Shown: one piece after another, positions 16,792-25,099 of the stretch
Numbering within the stretch: position 1 is the stretch's first letter
Layout of the letters: each line of letters begins with the position of its first letter
Assembly (NCBI RefSeq): GCF_900091625.1
Contig: NZ_FMIC01000001.1
Location: forward strand, 32,222 to 96,221
DNA length: 64,000 nt
DNA from: Micromonospora peucetia
Lineage (GTDB): Bacteria; Actinomycetota; Actinomycetes; Mycobacteriales; Micromonosporaceae
Direction of reading: 5' to 3'
Translations under genes and position numbers: made by a program
Notes under the pieces: model-generated
Seen by the model: only the letters and a program-made list of their open reading frames with translations
The model's database searches: none
Told to the model about the DNA's origin: nothing

Positions 16792-18162
16792 TTGTCGGAG
16801 GCTGGTCCTATCGTTGACCGCGTGGTTCTGCAGATCGACACCTCCGCGCCGCTGCTGCGCCCGAGCCAGCTCACCGATCTTGTTCGGGCTGTGAGTCTCG
16901 CTGACCCGGACGACGAGAGTCTGTGGATTGAATGGAAGTCGACCCTCGACCTAAGTACTTCGGCAGGGCTGGAGCAGGTCGTCAAGGCCATCATCGGGCT
17001 GGCCAACCGTGAGCCGGCTGCCGCCGGGCGACGGGCTGGAGGGTACGGCTACCTTCTCGTCGGGGTCGAGCCCGGGTGGATTAATGGTGTGGCGACTATG
17101 GACCCGGAGAAGTTGGTCGGTAAGGTGCGCTCCTACGCCGGCACCGCTATCAGCTGGACGCCGGAGTACATCGCAATCGAGGGGAAACAGGTCCTTGTCG
17201 TGATCGTGGATCCGCCGCAGCCCGGCGACCCGATCCATATCCTCCGCAAGCAGACCGAAAAGTTTAAACCGGCCACAATCTTCGTCCGCCACACCGGCCG
17301 TACCGACCCGGCGAACCCCGACGACTTTGACAAGCTTCAGGCCAGGTTGCTTCAACGGACCCCAAGTCTGCAGCTGTCCGTGGCGGCTATGCCCTCAACG
17401 ATTGAGGAGGCAGCTGACATCCGGGGCGCGGTGAGCCGATGCGTGGATGAGCGCCGGCCTGGTCTTCTCGCCGCACGTCACCAGTCCGGACGGCGTGAAC
17501 CCGACATTGACCTCGTGGGGGTACGCGGCGGACTGCTAGGGCAGCGAGTGCCCGACAGCCGGACCGAGGAACAGTACGCCGAGGAGGTCGAGCAGTTTCT
17601 CCACGACGCGGAAGAGGCTCTCGTGCATCGCGGAGCCTGGGATCTTTTCCGGCACGAGCCGGCCTCGCTCAACGTGACGGTGGCCAATCCCACCGATGTC
17701 GGTTTCGTCGGCGTTCGGCTTGAGTTGCATGTCCCAGGGCAGGTGCAAAGCTACCCCGAGGAGCTGGTCGAGGCCCTGGAAGGCGATCGCCCGGACGCTC
17801 CGCGTGCGCCCAAGCCCCTCGGCACGCCCACCTTTCGCAGCCCCATCCAGCTCGGCGTCCACAACTTCGGGTCGTACATCCCCGCGCCCGTGTTCCCCGG
17901 CCCAGGCCCCTCGTACACCGTGCGAGACACCGGGTCCGTCACCATCGTTTACGACGACTTCGAGTTGCGCGCCGAGGACGCGATGACCTTGGAACCAGTG
18001 CCACTACTCGTACACGAGGAGCCAGGAACGACGCTGACGGCCACCTGGTCCGCAACCGCTAACGGAATACGTGGCCGGATCAGCGGTGAGTTCCCCATCA
18101 CGGTTAGCCCCAGCACCCTTGACCTGGAGAATCTAGATGAGAACGGAGAGAGCGACGAGTAG
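16792..18162 (+). CDS. AlbA/Schlafen-type ATP-binding domain protein
   Basis: This frame of up to 456 residues begins at a TTG at 16792; an in-frame GTG at 16822 is an alternative and neither has a good ribosome binding site. Residues about 38-190 carry the AlbA_2/Schlafen-type pattern: LWIEWKSTLDL, then GLANRE and GGYGYLLVGVE. The remaining 260 residues are unrecognised, with beta-rich stretches. Proteins with this domain occur as regulators and in defence islands. The nearby toxin-antitoxin and CRISPR genes make either role possible. Confidence 0.68.
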   Translation: MSEAGPIVDRVVLQIDTSAPLLRPSQLTDLVRAVSLADPDDESLWIEWKSTLDLSTSAGLEQVVKAIIGLANREPAAAGRRAGGYGYLLVGVEPGWINGVATMDPEKLVGKVRSYAGTAISWTPEYIAIEGKQVLVVIVDPPQPGDPIHILRKQTEKFKPATIFVRHTGRTDPANPDDFDKLQARLLQRTPSLQLSVAAMPSTIEEAADIRGAVSRCVDERRPGLLAARHQSGRREPDIDLVGVRGGLLGQRVPDSRTEEQYAEEVEQFLHDAEEALVHRGAWDLFRHEPASLNVTVANPTDVGFVGVRLELHVPGQVQSYPEELVEALEGDRPDAPRAPKPLGTPTFRSPIQLGVHNFGSYIPAPVFPGPGPSYTVRDTGSVTIVYDDFELRAEDAMTLEPVPLLVHEEPGTTLTATWSATANGIRGRISGEFPITVSPSTLDLENLDENGESDE

Positions 18163-18209
18163 CCCACGTTCGGTGAGACCATGCTGCTGACGCTGGAGAA
18201 GACGCCAGC

Positions 18210-18365
18210 CGCCTGCGCACCGGCAACGCACCCCGTGTCATGGCCACCCTGCGCAACACCGCGATCAGCCTGCTACGCCTGACCGGCACCACCGCCATCG
18301 CCAAAGCCCTACGCCGCAACAGCCGAAACCCTTACCAACCACTACAACTGCTCGGAATGGCCTGA
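18210..18365 (+). pseudogene. C-terminal remnant of an ISAs1-type transposase
   Basis: A 51-codon open stretch reads [20 protein letters not shown]..., ending in a TGA. It closely resembles the C-terminus of ISAs1-family transposases as I remember them. The rest of the transposase is absent; the frame breaks just upstream where the 16792 gene ends. It is an old insertion scar. Confidence 0.55.
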
Positions 18366-18449
18366 ACGGGCATACGACAACCTTGCCTGAGGGCCCTGGC
18401 ACCGCCCCATACCGACAGCGAGTACGGGAGATGGTGAGAGCAGCTCGAC

Positions 18450-18505
18450 CTAGTACGGCACAGGGCGGCCACCCGGGTTGGGGCGGCTGCCCTGTGCCGC
18501 ACTAG
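18450..18505. terminator. long hairpin terminator
   Basis: The arms CTAGTACGGCACAGGGC and GCCCTGTGCCGCACTAG (16 of 17 paired) flank a GC-rich loop. It lies just beyond the 3' end of the leftward NYN gene fragment and probably terminated that gene. Confidence 0.7.
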
Positions 18506-18531
18506 TCAGGGGCACCGCGTCGGAAACCGAC

Positions 18532-18794
18532 TCATGAAGCGGGCCGAAGTACCTGATCGATTTTCATGATGTGGCTGAGGCTGTCGAAGTGAGAGTCCAG
18601 TGCAAGGTACTCATCGGCGGTGTCGCGGAGGTGGCGGCTTACGGCGTGGGACCAGGAGACCACACGGACGGCGAGGCCACGGGCCTGAAGCGACTGGATG
18701 GCAGGCAGGAAGTCACCGTCTCCCGCGGCAAGTACGGCCGTGTCGCCAGCCTTCATGTACTTGAAGGAGTCCTCCAGCATGGTGGTGCTGAGAG
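18532..18794 (-). pseudogene. NYN-domain nuclease gene, C-terminal part, cut by IS21
   Basis: The frame reads from the IS boundary through TLSTTMLEDSFKYMKAGD, AVLAAGDGDFLPAIQ and SHAVSRHLRDTADEYLALDS. This is the second half of an NYN/LabA-type RNase domain, with the acidic GDGDF motif intact. The first half is on the other side of the insertion (21331-21610). Removing the IS and one copy of its 6-bp duplication restores a continuous VDTALSTTM reading. Confidence 0.8.
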
Positions 18795-18908
18795 TGTCAA
18801 CGGCCAATCAGATCTCCCCGTAGGCGGCCAGTAGTTTTCCCCGCTGGCGGCCATGGTTTCTCCCCAGTGGCGGCCAGATAGTTCCCCGCCTGTGGGGTGG
18901 TGCTGGGG

Positions 18909-19700
18909 TCAGTGCAAGGCTTTGACGCCCTGTCCGGCGGTGGCTTGGTTGAACCGGTAGCTGTCACCCTGGGTCACGACGACGTGGGCGTGGTGCAGGA
19001 GTCGGTCGACGGTGGCGGTGGCCAGGGTCTTGGGCATGATCTCGTCGAAACCGGACGGGTGCAGGTTCGAGCTGACCGCGAGGCTGCGGCGTTCGTAGGC
19101 GGCGTCGACGAGGCGGTAGAACCCTTCGGCGGCGTCCGGGGAGACCGGTAGCAGGCCGATGTCGTCGATGATGATCAGGTCGGTGCGGATCAGTCTGGCC
19201 ATGGCTCGGGCGACGGAGTCGTCGGGGCGGTGGCGGCGGACCATGACGCCGAGGTCTTCGATGGTGAACCAGGCGACGGTCATGCCGGCCTCGACGGCGG
19301 CTTGGCCGAGGGCTTCGCAGAAGTGGCTCTTGCCGGTGCCGGACGGGCCGCAGATGGACAGGTTCTCCTTGCGCTGCACCCATTCCAGGCTGCGCAGGGC
19401 GTCCTGGGTCGGCCGCGGGATCGAGGAGGCCTGCTCGTCCCAGTCGCCGAAGGTTTTGCCGGCGGGGAACGCGGCGCGTTTGCGCCGGGTGCGCAGGTTG
19501 GCCTGGTCCCGGCCGGCTGCCTCCTCCGCGAGGAGGACCCGCACGACTTCGGCCGGGTCCCAGCGTTGCGCTTTCGCGGTGGGGATGAGGTCGGCCATGG
19601 CCCGGCGCAGGTGCGGCAGTTTCAGCCGGCGGGTGAGCTCGATCGCTTCGGTCAGCGGGTCACCGGCTGCGCCGGTGACCCGCAACGGGGTGATGGTCAC
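18909..19700 (-). CDS. istB: IstB-type transposition helper ATPase
   Basis: The start is taken at the GTG that overlaps the istA stop (GTGA), giving 263 residues. Walker A is GPSGTGKSH and Walker B is LIIIDDIGLLP; a sensor-type VSSNLHPSGFDEI follows. IstB proteins are AAA+ regulators that load onto target DNA and direct the IstA transposase. A longer open frame extends upstream on this strand but lies over istA and is not coding. Confidence 0.93.
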   Translation of the reverse strand: MTITPLRVTGAAGDPLTEAIELTRRLKLPHLRRAMADLIPTAKAQRWDPAEVVRVLLAEEAAGRDQANLRTRRKRAAFPAGKTFGDWDEQASSIPRPTQDALRSLEWVQRKENLSICGPSGTGKSHFCEALGQAAVEAGMTVAWFTIEDLGVMVRRHRPDDSVARAMARLIRTDLIIIDDIGLLPVSPDAAEGFYRLVDAAYERRSLAVSSNLHPSGFDEIMPKTLATATVDRLLHHAHVVVTQGDSYRFNQATAGQGVKALH

Positions 19701-21232
19701 TGTTCTCCAGTCGTCGTGCCGAAGGTTGACCAGGCAGAGGTGCCTGGTTGCAGGCTGTGGGTTTCGCTGGCCCGAGTGGGTGGGGTGTCGTCGTCGCGTT
19801 GGTGGGCCAGGATGCGGATCAGGTCGTTGTCGGCGAACCTGCCCGCCAAAGCGGCGGTGCCGAGGGCCCGGTCGACGTGGTCGACGCCGTGCAGCTTCGC
19901 GAGAGCGACGGCTTCGGCCATCTTGCGGCGCACCCCGCGGACCCCGGCGGCTGCGGCCTCGACCAGCCACGCGGCGGCGCCGGGGCCGAGAGCCAGGAAC
20001 GCGGCCTCGTCGGCGGTGCGGGCCCGCGGCACCCGATCGGCGGTGTCGGACTGGCGTGATCGGGGCGGGTAGTGCTCGTCGAGGATCGACGGGCGGCCCG
20101 GCTGGGCCCGCTGGTGGCGGGCGACCTCGGCCGGCCCGTCCTCGCTGACGGCGGTGACGATGAGTTCGTCGCCGTGGAACCGGGCCCAGACCCGGGTGTC
20201 GACCAGGTGGTGCGGGACCGAGTAGCGGACTCCGTCGACGGAGATGGTGCAGTCCCAGTTCACTCGGCGGGTGGTGCCGAACGCGACGGTGAACGGCTGC
20301 GCCGGCAGCGGATGCAGCCGGTCGCGTTCGTCCAGGAGGGCTTCGGCCGGGCGGCGTCGGGTGTCGCGGTGGATGCGGGCGTTGACCTCGTCGGTGAAGT
20401 CGCGGCAGGCCGCCTCCAGTTCCGCGAACGTGCGGTACTGGCCGAGCAGGTTCGCGCTGGTCGGGACCAGGTCCGCCTTGGCGATCTTCACGGTGTTCTC
20501 GGCGCCGCCCTTGGACTGCGGGTCCGCCGGCACGCAAGTGCGGATCGTCATCCCGTAATGCCGGGCCACCTGCACGATCTCCGGATTACGCACGGCGATG
20601 TCCGCGACGTGCTCCACCGTGATCGTCTTCTCGTTGTCGGTCAACACATAGGCCGGCACCCCACCCAGGCGCCGCAGGGTGGCATCCAGGCAGGCCACGA
20701 CCGTCGGCAGGGTCTTGTCCAGCACCGGGATCACGACCCGGAACCGGGACCAGGGCAGCCACGCGCACCACAACGTGGTCCGCCGGCCGCCGATGCGTGG
20801 GCCTTCGCCCCAGTCGAACTGAAGCCACAAACCGGGCTCGGGGATCCACGGGCGGAACACCCGTCGCTGCCCGGCCTGCCAGGACTTCTTCACCGCCGCG
20901 ACCGCCCGGCGGGTGGTGCGCTCTCCGCCGGCGAAGCCCATCGTGGTGATCCGCCGGTGCACCACATCGGCGCGGACCCGGCCACCCGAGCGGGCCACCA
21001 ACTCCTCGATCTTGTCCATGAACTCGTCGATCGGCCGAGCCCGCTGGGTCCGCTCCTCGGGGCTGCGTCCCTCGGCCCGCAACTTCACATACCGGGCCAC
21101 GGTGTGGTGATCACACCCGGCCAGCTCGGCCGCCGCACGGTAACTACCCGTGAGGTCGTATGCCTCCAAAATTTCCACGATCTCCCTGCCGCGTTTCACG
21201 CCGCCGACCCTCGCCGACCAGCGTCTCGTCAT
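19697..21232 (-). CDS. istA: IstA-type DDE transposase of IS21 family
   Basis: This 511-residue protein has an N-terminal helix-turn-helix (GSYRAAAELAGCDHHTVARYV). The catalytic triad is visible as D140 (LQFDWGEG), D197 (VLTDNEK) and E243 (KGGAENTVK). Length and order before istB are typical of IS21. The first two of about three repeat blocks at the right end lie just upstream of the start, as expected for promoter and transposase binding. Confidence 0.93.
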   Translation of the reverse strand: MTRRWSARVGGVKRGREIVEILEAYDLTGSYRAAAELAGCDHHTVARYVKLRAEGRSPEERTQRARPIDEFMDKIEELVARSGGRVRADVVHRRITTMGFAGGERTTRRAVAAVKKSWQAGQRRVFRPWIPEPGLWLQFDWGEGPRIGGRRTTLWCAWLPWSRFRVVIPVLDKTLPTVVACLDATLRRLGGVPAYVLTDNEKTITVEHVADIAVRNPEIVQVARHYGMTIRTCVPADPQSKGGAENTVKIAKADLVPTSANLLGQYRTFAELEAACRDFTDEVNARIHRDTRRRPAEALLDERDRLHPLPAQPFTVAFGTTRRVNWDCTISVDGVRYSVPHHLVDTRVWARFHGDELIVTAVSEDGPAEVARHQRAQPGRPSILDEHYPPRSRQSDTADRVPRARTADEAAFLALGPGAAAWLVEAAAAGVRGVRRKMAEAVALAKLHGVDHVDRALGTAALAGRFADNDLIRILAHQRDDDTPPTRASETHSLQPGTSAWSTFGTTTGEQ

Positions 21233-21330
21233 GATCAGCGGGGAGGTATCTGGCCGTCCACGGGGAGAACCCTGGCCATCAGCGGGGCGGTAAATGGCCG
21301 CCTATGGGGATCTTTCACTGGCCGCCGACA

Positions 21331-21610
21331 TGAGAGCGGTGTCGACCTGCTTCTCCTTGTTGGTGAAGGTGCTGCGGTCGTACGTACGCACCTCGAAGTC
21401 GGCGTCGCGCACTCGTTGCCAGATGCTGTCGTTCTCCGGTGGGCGCGAGCCGAACAGGATAGATCTGCCGACCGGGGCACCAGGGGGACAGAGCAGGTCA
21501 TATAGGCGTCCGAAGTCGTAAGTCCAGGGCGCGGTGATGTTCTGGCGAAGCAGAGCCGTCCGTGTTCGGCTTGGCCGGCCAGTTCGGTACGCAGCCGCCG
21601 CGCCGCCGAC
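21331..21610 (-). pseudogene. NYN-domain gene, N-terminal part, cut by IS21
   Basis: In one frame the sequence reads YDFGRLYDLL, SILFGSRPPENDSIW, FEVRTYDRSTFTNKEKQVDTAL, then meets the IS end. This is the middle of an NYN domain of the kind with SRPP-NDS and NKEK-VDT motifs. An in-frame stop upstream at about 21611 and the absence of the usual VYIDNSN-type start suggest the extreme N-terminus had already been lost or frameshifted. The remaining 170 bp to 21780 show no other gene. Confidence 0.7.
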
Positions 21611-21780
21611 TCACGTCCGGATCTCTACGCAGCTCAGCAAGGTTCTCGTAGGTTGTGTGGATCACGCTTTTCAGGTTCTGTTGCACTTCTGGTGAACTGC
21701 GTTGATGGAATTCCTGACCCTCGGGCACGCTGCTTGGACACCGCCGATCGCAAGCGGACGAGCAGAAGCAGGAGGTGGGC

Positions 21781-23139
21781 ATGACCGATCAGTTGCACCG
21801 CCGACCCGCGCTACTGCGTTGGTGGCGTACCGAGCAGTCGGAACTCAGCCTCGAGGACCTTGCCCAGTCCGCCGGGGTAAGTCGCGCAACGATGCACAAC
21901 TGGGAGACTGGCCAGACCGACGGCCCGAGCTTGCAGCAACTGGCGGTTCTCGATGATCGCCTCGGCGCCGGTGAGGTGCTGCACGACCTGTATGTCGCCC
22001 TCCGTACACCCGATGCGCTGAATGCAACGCCGAAGTGGTGGCGGAATTTCCAGGGTGAGTCGCGACCGTGCTGGGCGTGGCTGCGGGTGGCGGGCACACA
22101 GCCGGGGGCCGCACGGATCGACGCGGGCCCGTTCCGGCTCGACTGCGAAGTTCCGGCCGGCGAGGGAGTGTTCGCGCAGGCGTATGCGTTCGCGTCGAAC
22201 CCGGCCGTCACCGTCGAGTTCGACAGGGCCGGCTGGGTCGATTTCGGATACGGCGTACTGCCGGCCGCCATCGGCGCGGGCGTAATCGACGCGGTCAAGT
22301 ATGCGGTTATCGGATCGCGTGATCGCCCCGACCACGCGTTGGTGGAGGCCAGCAGGACGTGGATGCCCAGTATCACGGAGTTCGGCGGCCCGGATCGCTG
22401 GTTCGACACCATAAGGCGACGCTTTGGGCGCCGAGTCGAGGTGGCCCGGCACTTCGTGACCACGTCGGCGAGGACGGTGGTGTCCACTGGTGTCGACGTG
22501 AGCAAGGCGGACGCGTCGCGTGAGGCCGTGCCGCGGCACTGGGGCGGTGACCGATACCGCCGGCTGCGCGTTGCACGCGGTTTCAGCCTGGCAGACCTTG
22601 CCCAGCTGGCCTCCGAGCAAGACCCAGATCTGTCCGCCGTCACCAAAGACCATCTCCATCGGCTTGAGCACGGATCCACACCCCGTGTGCCGCAGCTGGT
22701 CGAACGTCTCGACATGGCGCTCGGCGCCGACGGCCGCACCTGCACCGCCGAGGTGACGACGGTCCAGGATGTCGAGCGCGGCGTTGAAATCACGTTCCCG
22801 CCGTACTGGATCGGGCCGGTCTGGGTGCAGTTTCTGCAGTCCGGCAGGGCCACCGAGCACCGGGCCAGGCTCGTCTGGAGTCCCTGGCACAAGAACCTCA
22901 AGCTCTGCGACGGCGTCGTGGTCACGACACGACGCTCCGAGCCGAGCAACGCACCGCTGCGGATCGACCTCACCGCAGGGTGGAGCGTCCGCGCCGGCGT
23001 CGGCGTACACCCGCGCGCCGTCGACGTCAACGAAGGCTGGGGCCTGCTCAGCCGTGACGTCGCGTTCGACACCCTCACCCACTACTTCAAGGTCCTGGAA
23101 GCCGCGTTCCGCAACTCGCCAGACGGATCGCGGACCTGA
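21781..23139 (+). CDS. regulator with two helix-turn-helix segments
   Basis: The start is ATG 21781, placed five bases after AGGAGG; the GTG six bases earlier overlaps that site. The 452-residue protein has an XRE-type helix-turn-helix near residues 20-55 (LSLEDLAQSAGVSRATMHNWE). A second XRE-like segment lies near 255-305 (FSLADLAQLAS...HLHRLEHGSTPRVPQLV). The middle and the C-terminus are unrecognised. The C-terminal half has WSPWHKNLKLCDG-type beta-rich sequence and may sense a ligand. Sequences of this kind are common in actinomycetes as orphan regulators. It lies 18 bp before the small secreted-protein gene, suggesting co-transcription. Confidence 0.7.
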   Translation: MTDQLHRRPALLRWWRTEQSELSLEDLAQSAGVSRATMHNWETGQTDGPSLQQLAVLDDRLGAGEVLHDLYVALRTPDALNATPKWWRNFQGESRPCWAWLRVAGTQPGAARIDAGPFRLDCEVPAGEGVFAQAYAFASNPAVTVEFDRAGWVDFGYGVLPAAIGAGVIDAVKYAVIGSRDRPDHALVEASRTWMPSITEFGGPDRWFDTIRRRFGRRVEVARHFVTTSARTVVSTGVDVSKADASREAVPRHWGGDRYRRLRVARGFSLADLAQLASEQDPDLSAVTKDHLHRLEHGSTPRVPQLVERLDMALGADGRTCTAEVTTVQDVERGVEITFPPYWIGPVWVQFLQSGRATEHRARLVWSPWHKNLKLCDGVVVTTRRSEPSNAPLRIDLTAGWSVRAGVGVHPRAVDVNEGWGLLSRDVAFDTLTHYFKVLEAAFRNSPDGSRT

Positions 23140-23157
23140 AAAAGGAAGGAACCTGCC

Positions 23158-23619
23158 ATGCGTAACATCCCGCGGCTCACCCAGCTCAAGATCTGGACCG
23201 CTGCCCTCGTCGCCGCCGCCAGCGGCGCTCTCGTCTCCGCCGGACCGGCCCACGCCACCTGGAACGACCCACAGGTCAACGTGAGCGGCCACCTCGACTG
23301 CGGCGGCGCCCAGGAGGCCACCTGGGTGTGGTACGAGGCGACCAACGGCGAACGCGGCTGGGCCAAGAGTGACCTGTGGACCAGCGTCAACCGCGCCGTG
23401 CCGGGCGGGCTGAAGCTCGTCCAGATCAAGAGCTACAGCCTTAGCCTCTACAAGGTCTCCAAGGACGGCACCACGCTGACCATCAAGGTCGGATGCAAGG
23501 GCGTGCTCAGCGGCCAGGTCAAGGAGTACAAGACGTCATTCGGCGTCAATCGGCCAACCTTCGGCCGTGGTGTCACCCGGCACATCTGCTCCGATGCCCC
23601 GCTCGGCTGCATCTGGTAG
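23158..23619 (+). CDS. small secreted protein
   Basis: This 153-residue protein is behind AAGGAAGG. An n-region with Arg/Lys is followed by a hydrophobic core and an AHA-like cleavage site near residue 32. The mature part of about 120 residues has four Cys (DCGG, GCKG, ICSD, LGCIW), suggesting two disulfides. No family is recognised. The regulator just upstream is a plausible partner. Confidence 0.7.
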   Translation: MRNIPRLTQLKIWTAALVAAASGALVSAGPAHATWNDPQVNVSGHLDCGGAQEATWVWYEATNGERGWAKSDLWTSVNRAVPGGLKLVQIKSYSLSLYKVSKDGTTLTIKVGCKGVLSGQVKEYKTSFGVNRPTFGRGVTRHICSDAPLGCIW

Positions 23620-23757
23620 AAGCAGCACCGCCCAGCGCAGCAGCTCCGAGGCTGGGCCGTCATTGGCGAATGCGTCCGATGAGGCATACCGCGAGTCGGC
23701 TACCTGACTCGATGCAAACTTCCCGACCTTGATCAGGGGAGGTTCACTTATTGGAGT

Positions 23758-23802
23758 GCTGCCGCGTCCACGTCTGGTATGAGCAGACGTGGGCGCGGCA
23801 GC
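23758..23802. terminator. 19-bp hairpin between convergent genes
   Basis: The arms GCTGCCGCGTCCACGTCTG and CAGACGTGGGCGCGGCAGC pair at 18 of 19 positions around a seven-base loop. It follows the secreted-protein gene and faces the RHH gene. The rest of 23620-23996 has no recognisable gene. Confidence 0.75.
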
Positions 23803-23996
23803 GCGCGGAGACTGCCGACATAGCAACCCAGCCCAGGAAGTGGATGGCAACCCAGCCCCAGATTGATCGCCGGCTTGTTTCCGCAGATCATCGCATCGTC
23901 AAGCCTTGACGATGATTGGCTCGACCCGAACTCAGCCCCAACATCCGTCCCAGTCGGCTCCGTCGTCCATAGGGGCGGCTACCAAGAGCGGAAGAG

Positions 23997-24263
23997 TCAG
24001 AGCATGCGAAGGCGCTCGATCTCAGCGCCATCTCTTTCTCGGAGATACACCGCTCCGCCCGCTTCCTGCACACGTTGGAGTAGTGCGTACATCTGTAGCG
24101 CTTTGTTGATTGCGTCCGTCTTGCTGTCGCTTGTGATCCCGACAGCTTCGGCGAGCGCCTTGGATGTCTTTTCGGTGAGATTGACGGTCACCCGCTCGTG
24201 CGATCCGCCACCCCGCGTCGTCGCTGGGGCGGAATTTGCGACTGCTGTCGAGCTCCTAGCCAT
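23997..24263 (-). CDS. ribbon-helix-helix DNA-binding protein
   Basis: The ATG at 24263 is preferred because GGAGGGTGAGG precedes it, giving 88 residues. The core ERVTVNLTEKTSKALAEAVG, followed by TKTDAINKALQMY-like residues, is an RHH (Arc/CopG) fold, usually a dimeric repressor or antitoxin. No partner toxin gene is adjacent, so it is either an orphan antitoxin or a regulator. The tail includes YLRERDGAEIERLRML. Confidence 0.72.
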   Translation of the reverse strand: MARSSTAVANSAPATTRGGGSHERVTVNLTEKTSKALAEAVGITSDSKTDAINKALQMYALLQRVQEAGGAVYLRERDGAEIERLRML

Positions 24264-24497
24264 GATCCTCACCCTCCTGTGCCAACTCCCCCGTGCACAG
24301 CCCAGCAAGCCGAGACCGCAGTGGGTATGTGGACCCACACGCCAAGGCCGACTCACTGCCCCCTCCGGAGAGTCCCTTCCCTCCGGAACATTGCCCTGAC
24401 AGTGTCACAGCAGGCACGTCAATGCGCAAGTCAAACGCCGCACAACATGCAGCCGATCGCCGCGTGATGCGTGTCACTTGATGGCTAGTTGCTTGAC

Positions 24498-24585
24498 GAT
24501 GCACGTGCATCTGATGTGTCGAGCACGTAACGTGTGCGAGTGGATGGCAACCCTCGTATGTCTCCGGCCCCTTCGGGGGCCGGAG
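24498..24585 (+). promoter_or_regulatory. palindrome and UUCG hairpin in the leader of the 24612 gene
   Basis: GATGCACGTGCATC (24498-24511) is a perfect 14-bp palindrome, a likely operator. Further on, CTCCGGCCCC-TTCG-GGGGCCGGAG (24562-24585) forms a ten-base-pair stem with a stable UUCG tetraloop, just before the TAGGAG site of the next gene. The hairpin could stabilise the mRNA or attenuate it. The remainder of 24264-24611 shows no gene. Confidence 0.45.
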
Positions 24586-24611
24586 TCCTATCCGCCCCCG
24601 TTAGGAGTCCG

Positions 24612-25037
24612 ATGCCCAAGAAGCAGCCCAACGACCCGGTCCGGGTCACTGACCTGTCGCACGAGGTCCCGGCCGCCTCGGCGGACGAGAACAACCACTC
24701 GCGGACCCGCGTGGCGGGCTTCCACGAGGAGCTCGAGCAGGCGCACCGCAAGATCGCCGAGCTCGAACGGGAGCGGGAGAGCTCCGCCACCCACACCGCA
24801 CACATCGTGGATCACTTTCGCCGCCGGACGTGGGCGCTTGGTACCGCGTTCGTGACCTTGGGCGCCAAGGCTGGGTACGGCATGGCGACCTCGGGGTGGG
24901 GAGACCAGCAGTGGTGGCTCAACTTCGGCCAGGCGGTCGGCATCGTGCTGACCACCGGGTACGTGATCGCCCCTAACATCCGCAAGCTGCTGCGTCTGGC
25001 AAGCGTGCTCGGAGACCCGGAGCGGCGCGAGCACTAG
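24612..25037 (+). CDS. small membrane protein with N-terminal coiled coil
   Basis: The ATG at 24612 behind TTAGGAG gives 141 residues. Residues about 36-65 predict a coiled coil (ELEQAHRKIAELERERE). Hydrophobic segments follow at about 75-92 and 103-120, separated by a Trp-rich turn. I do not recognise the family. It is separated from the recombinase gene by a strong two-way terminator. Confidence 0.62.
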   Translation: MPKKQPNDPVRVTDLSHEVPAASADENNHSRTRVAGFHEELEQAHRKIAELERERESSATHTAHIVDHFRRRTWALGTAFVTLGAKAGYGMATSGWGDQQWWLNFGQAVGIVLTTGYVIAPNIRKLLRLASVLGDPERREH

Positions 25038-25046
25038 ACAACGCCC

Positions 25047-25086
25047 GAAGCGCGCCGAACCCGTCATGGACGGTTCGGCGCGCTTC
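25047..25086. terminator. 15-bp bidirectional terminator
   Basis: GAAGCGCGCCGAACC and its exact complement GGTTCGGCGCGCTTC flank a ten-base loop. The hairpin sits between the convergent 24612 gene and the recombinase gene. A short T-rich stretch follows on the plus strand. Confidence 0.85.
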
Positions 25087-25099
25087 TATTGGGGCGGGA

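Larger units (their letters stand above)
18795..21330 (-). mobile_element. IS21-family insertion sequence with 6-bp target duplication
   Basis: The element is 2536 bp long and is flanked by TGAGAG at 18789-18794 and 21331-21336. Its ends are related inverted repeats starting TGTC: TGTCAACGGCCAATCAG on the left and, inverted, TGTCGGCGGCCAGTGAA on the right. Each is followed by a second shared block, CCCC(G/A)TAGGCGGCCA, repeated inward. It carries istA and istB in the usual order. Both genes look intact, so the element may be active. Confidence 0.92.

Noticed and set aside
18909..20537. 542-codon minus-strand frame containing istB
   Set aside because: The upstream 280 codons lie over istA and are Arg/Pro shadow; istB starts at the GTG overlapping the istA stop.
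24478..24855. Plus-strand frame overlapping the start of the 24612 gene
   Set aside because: It is Arg/Thr/Pro-rich and crosses the UUCG hairpin; the ATG at 24612 has the ribosome site and sensible protein.
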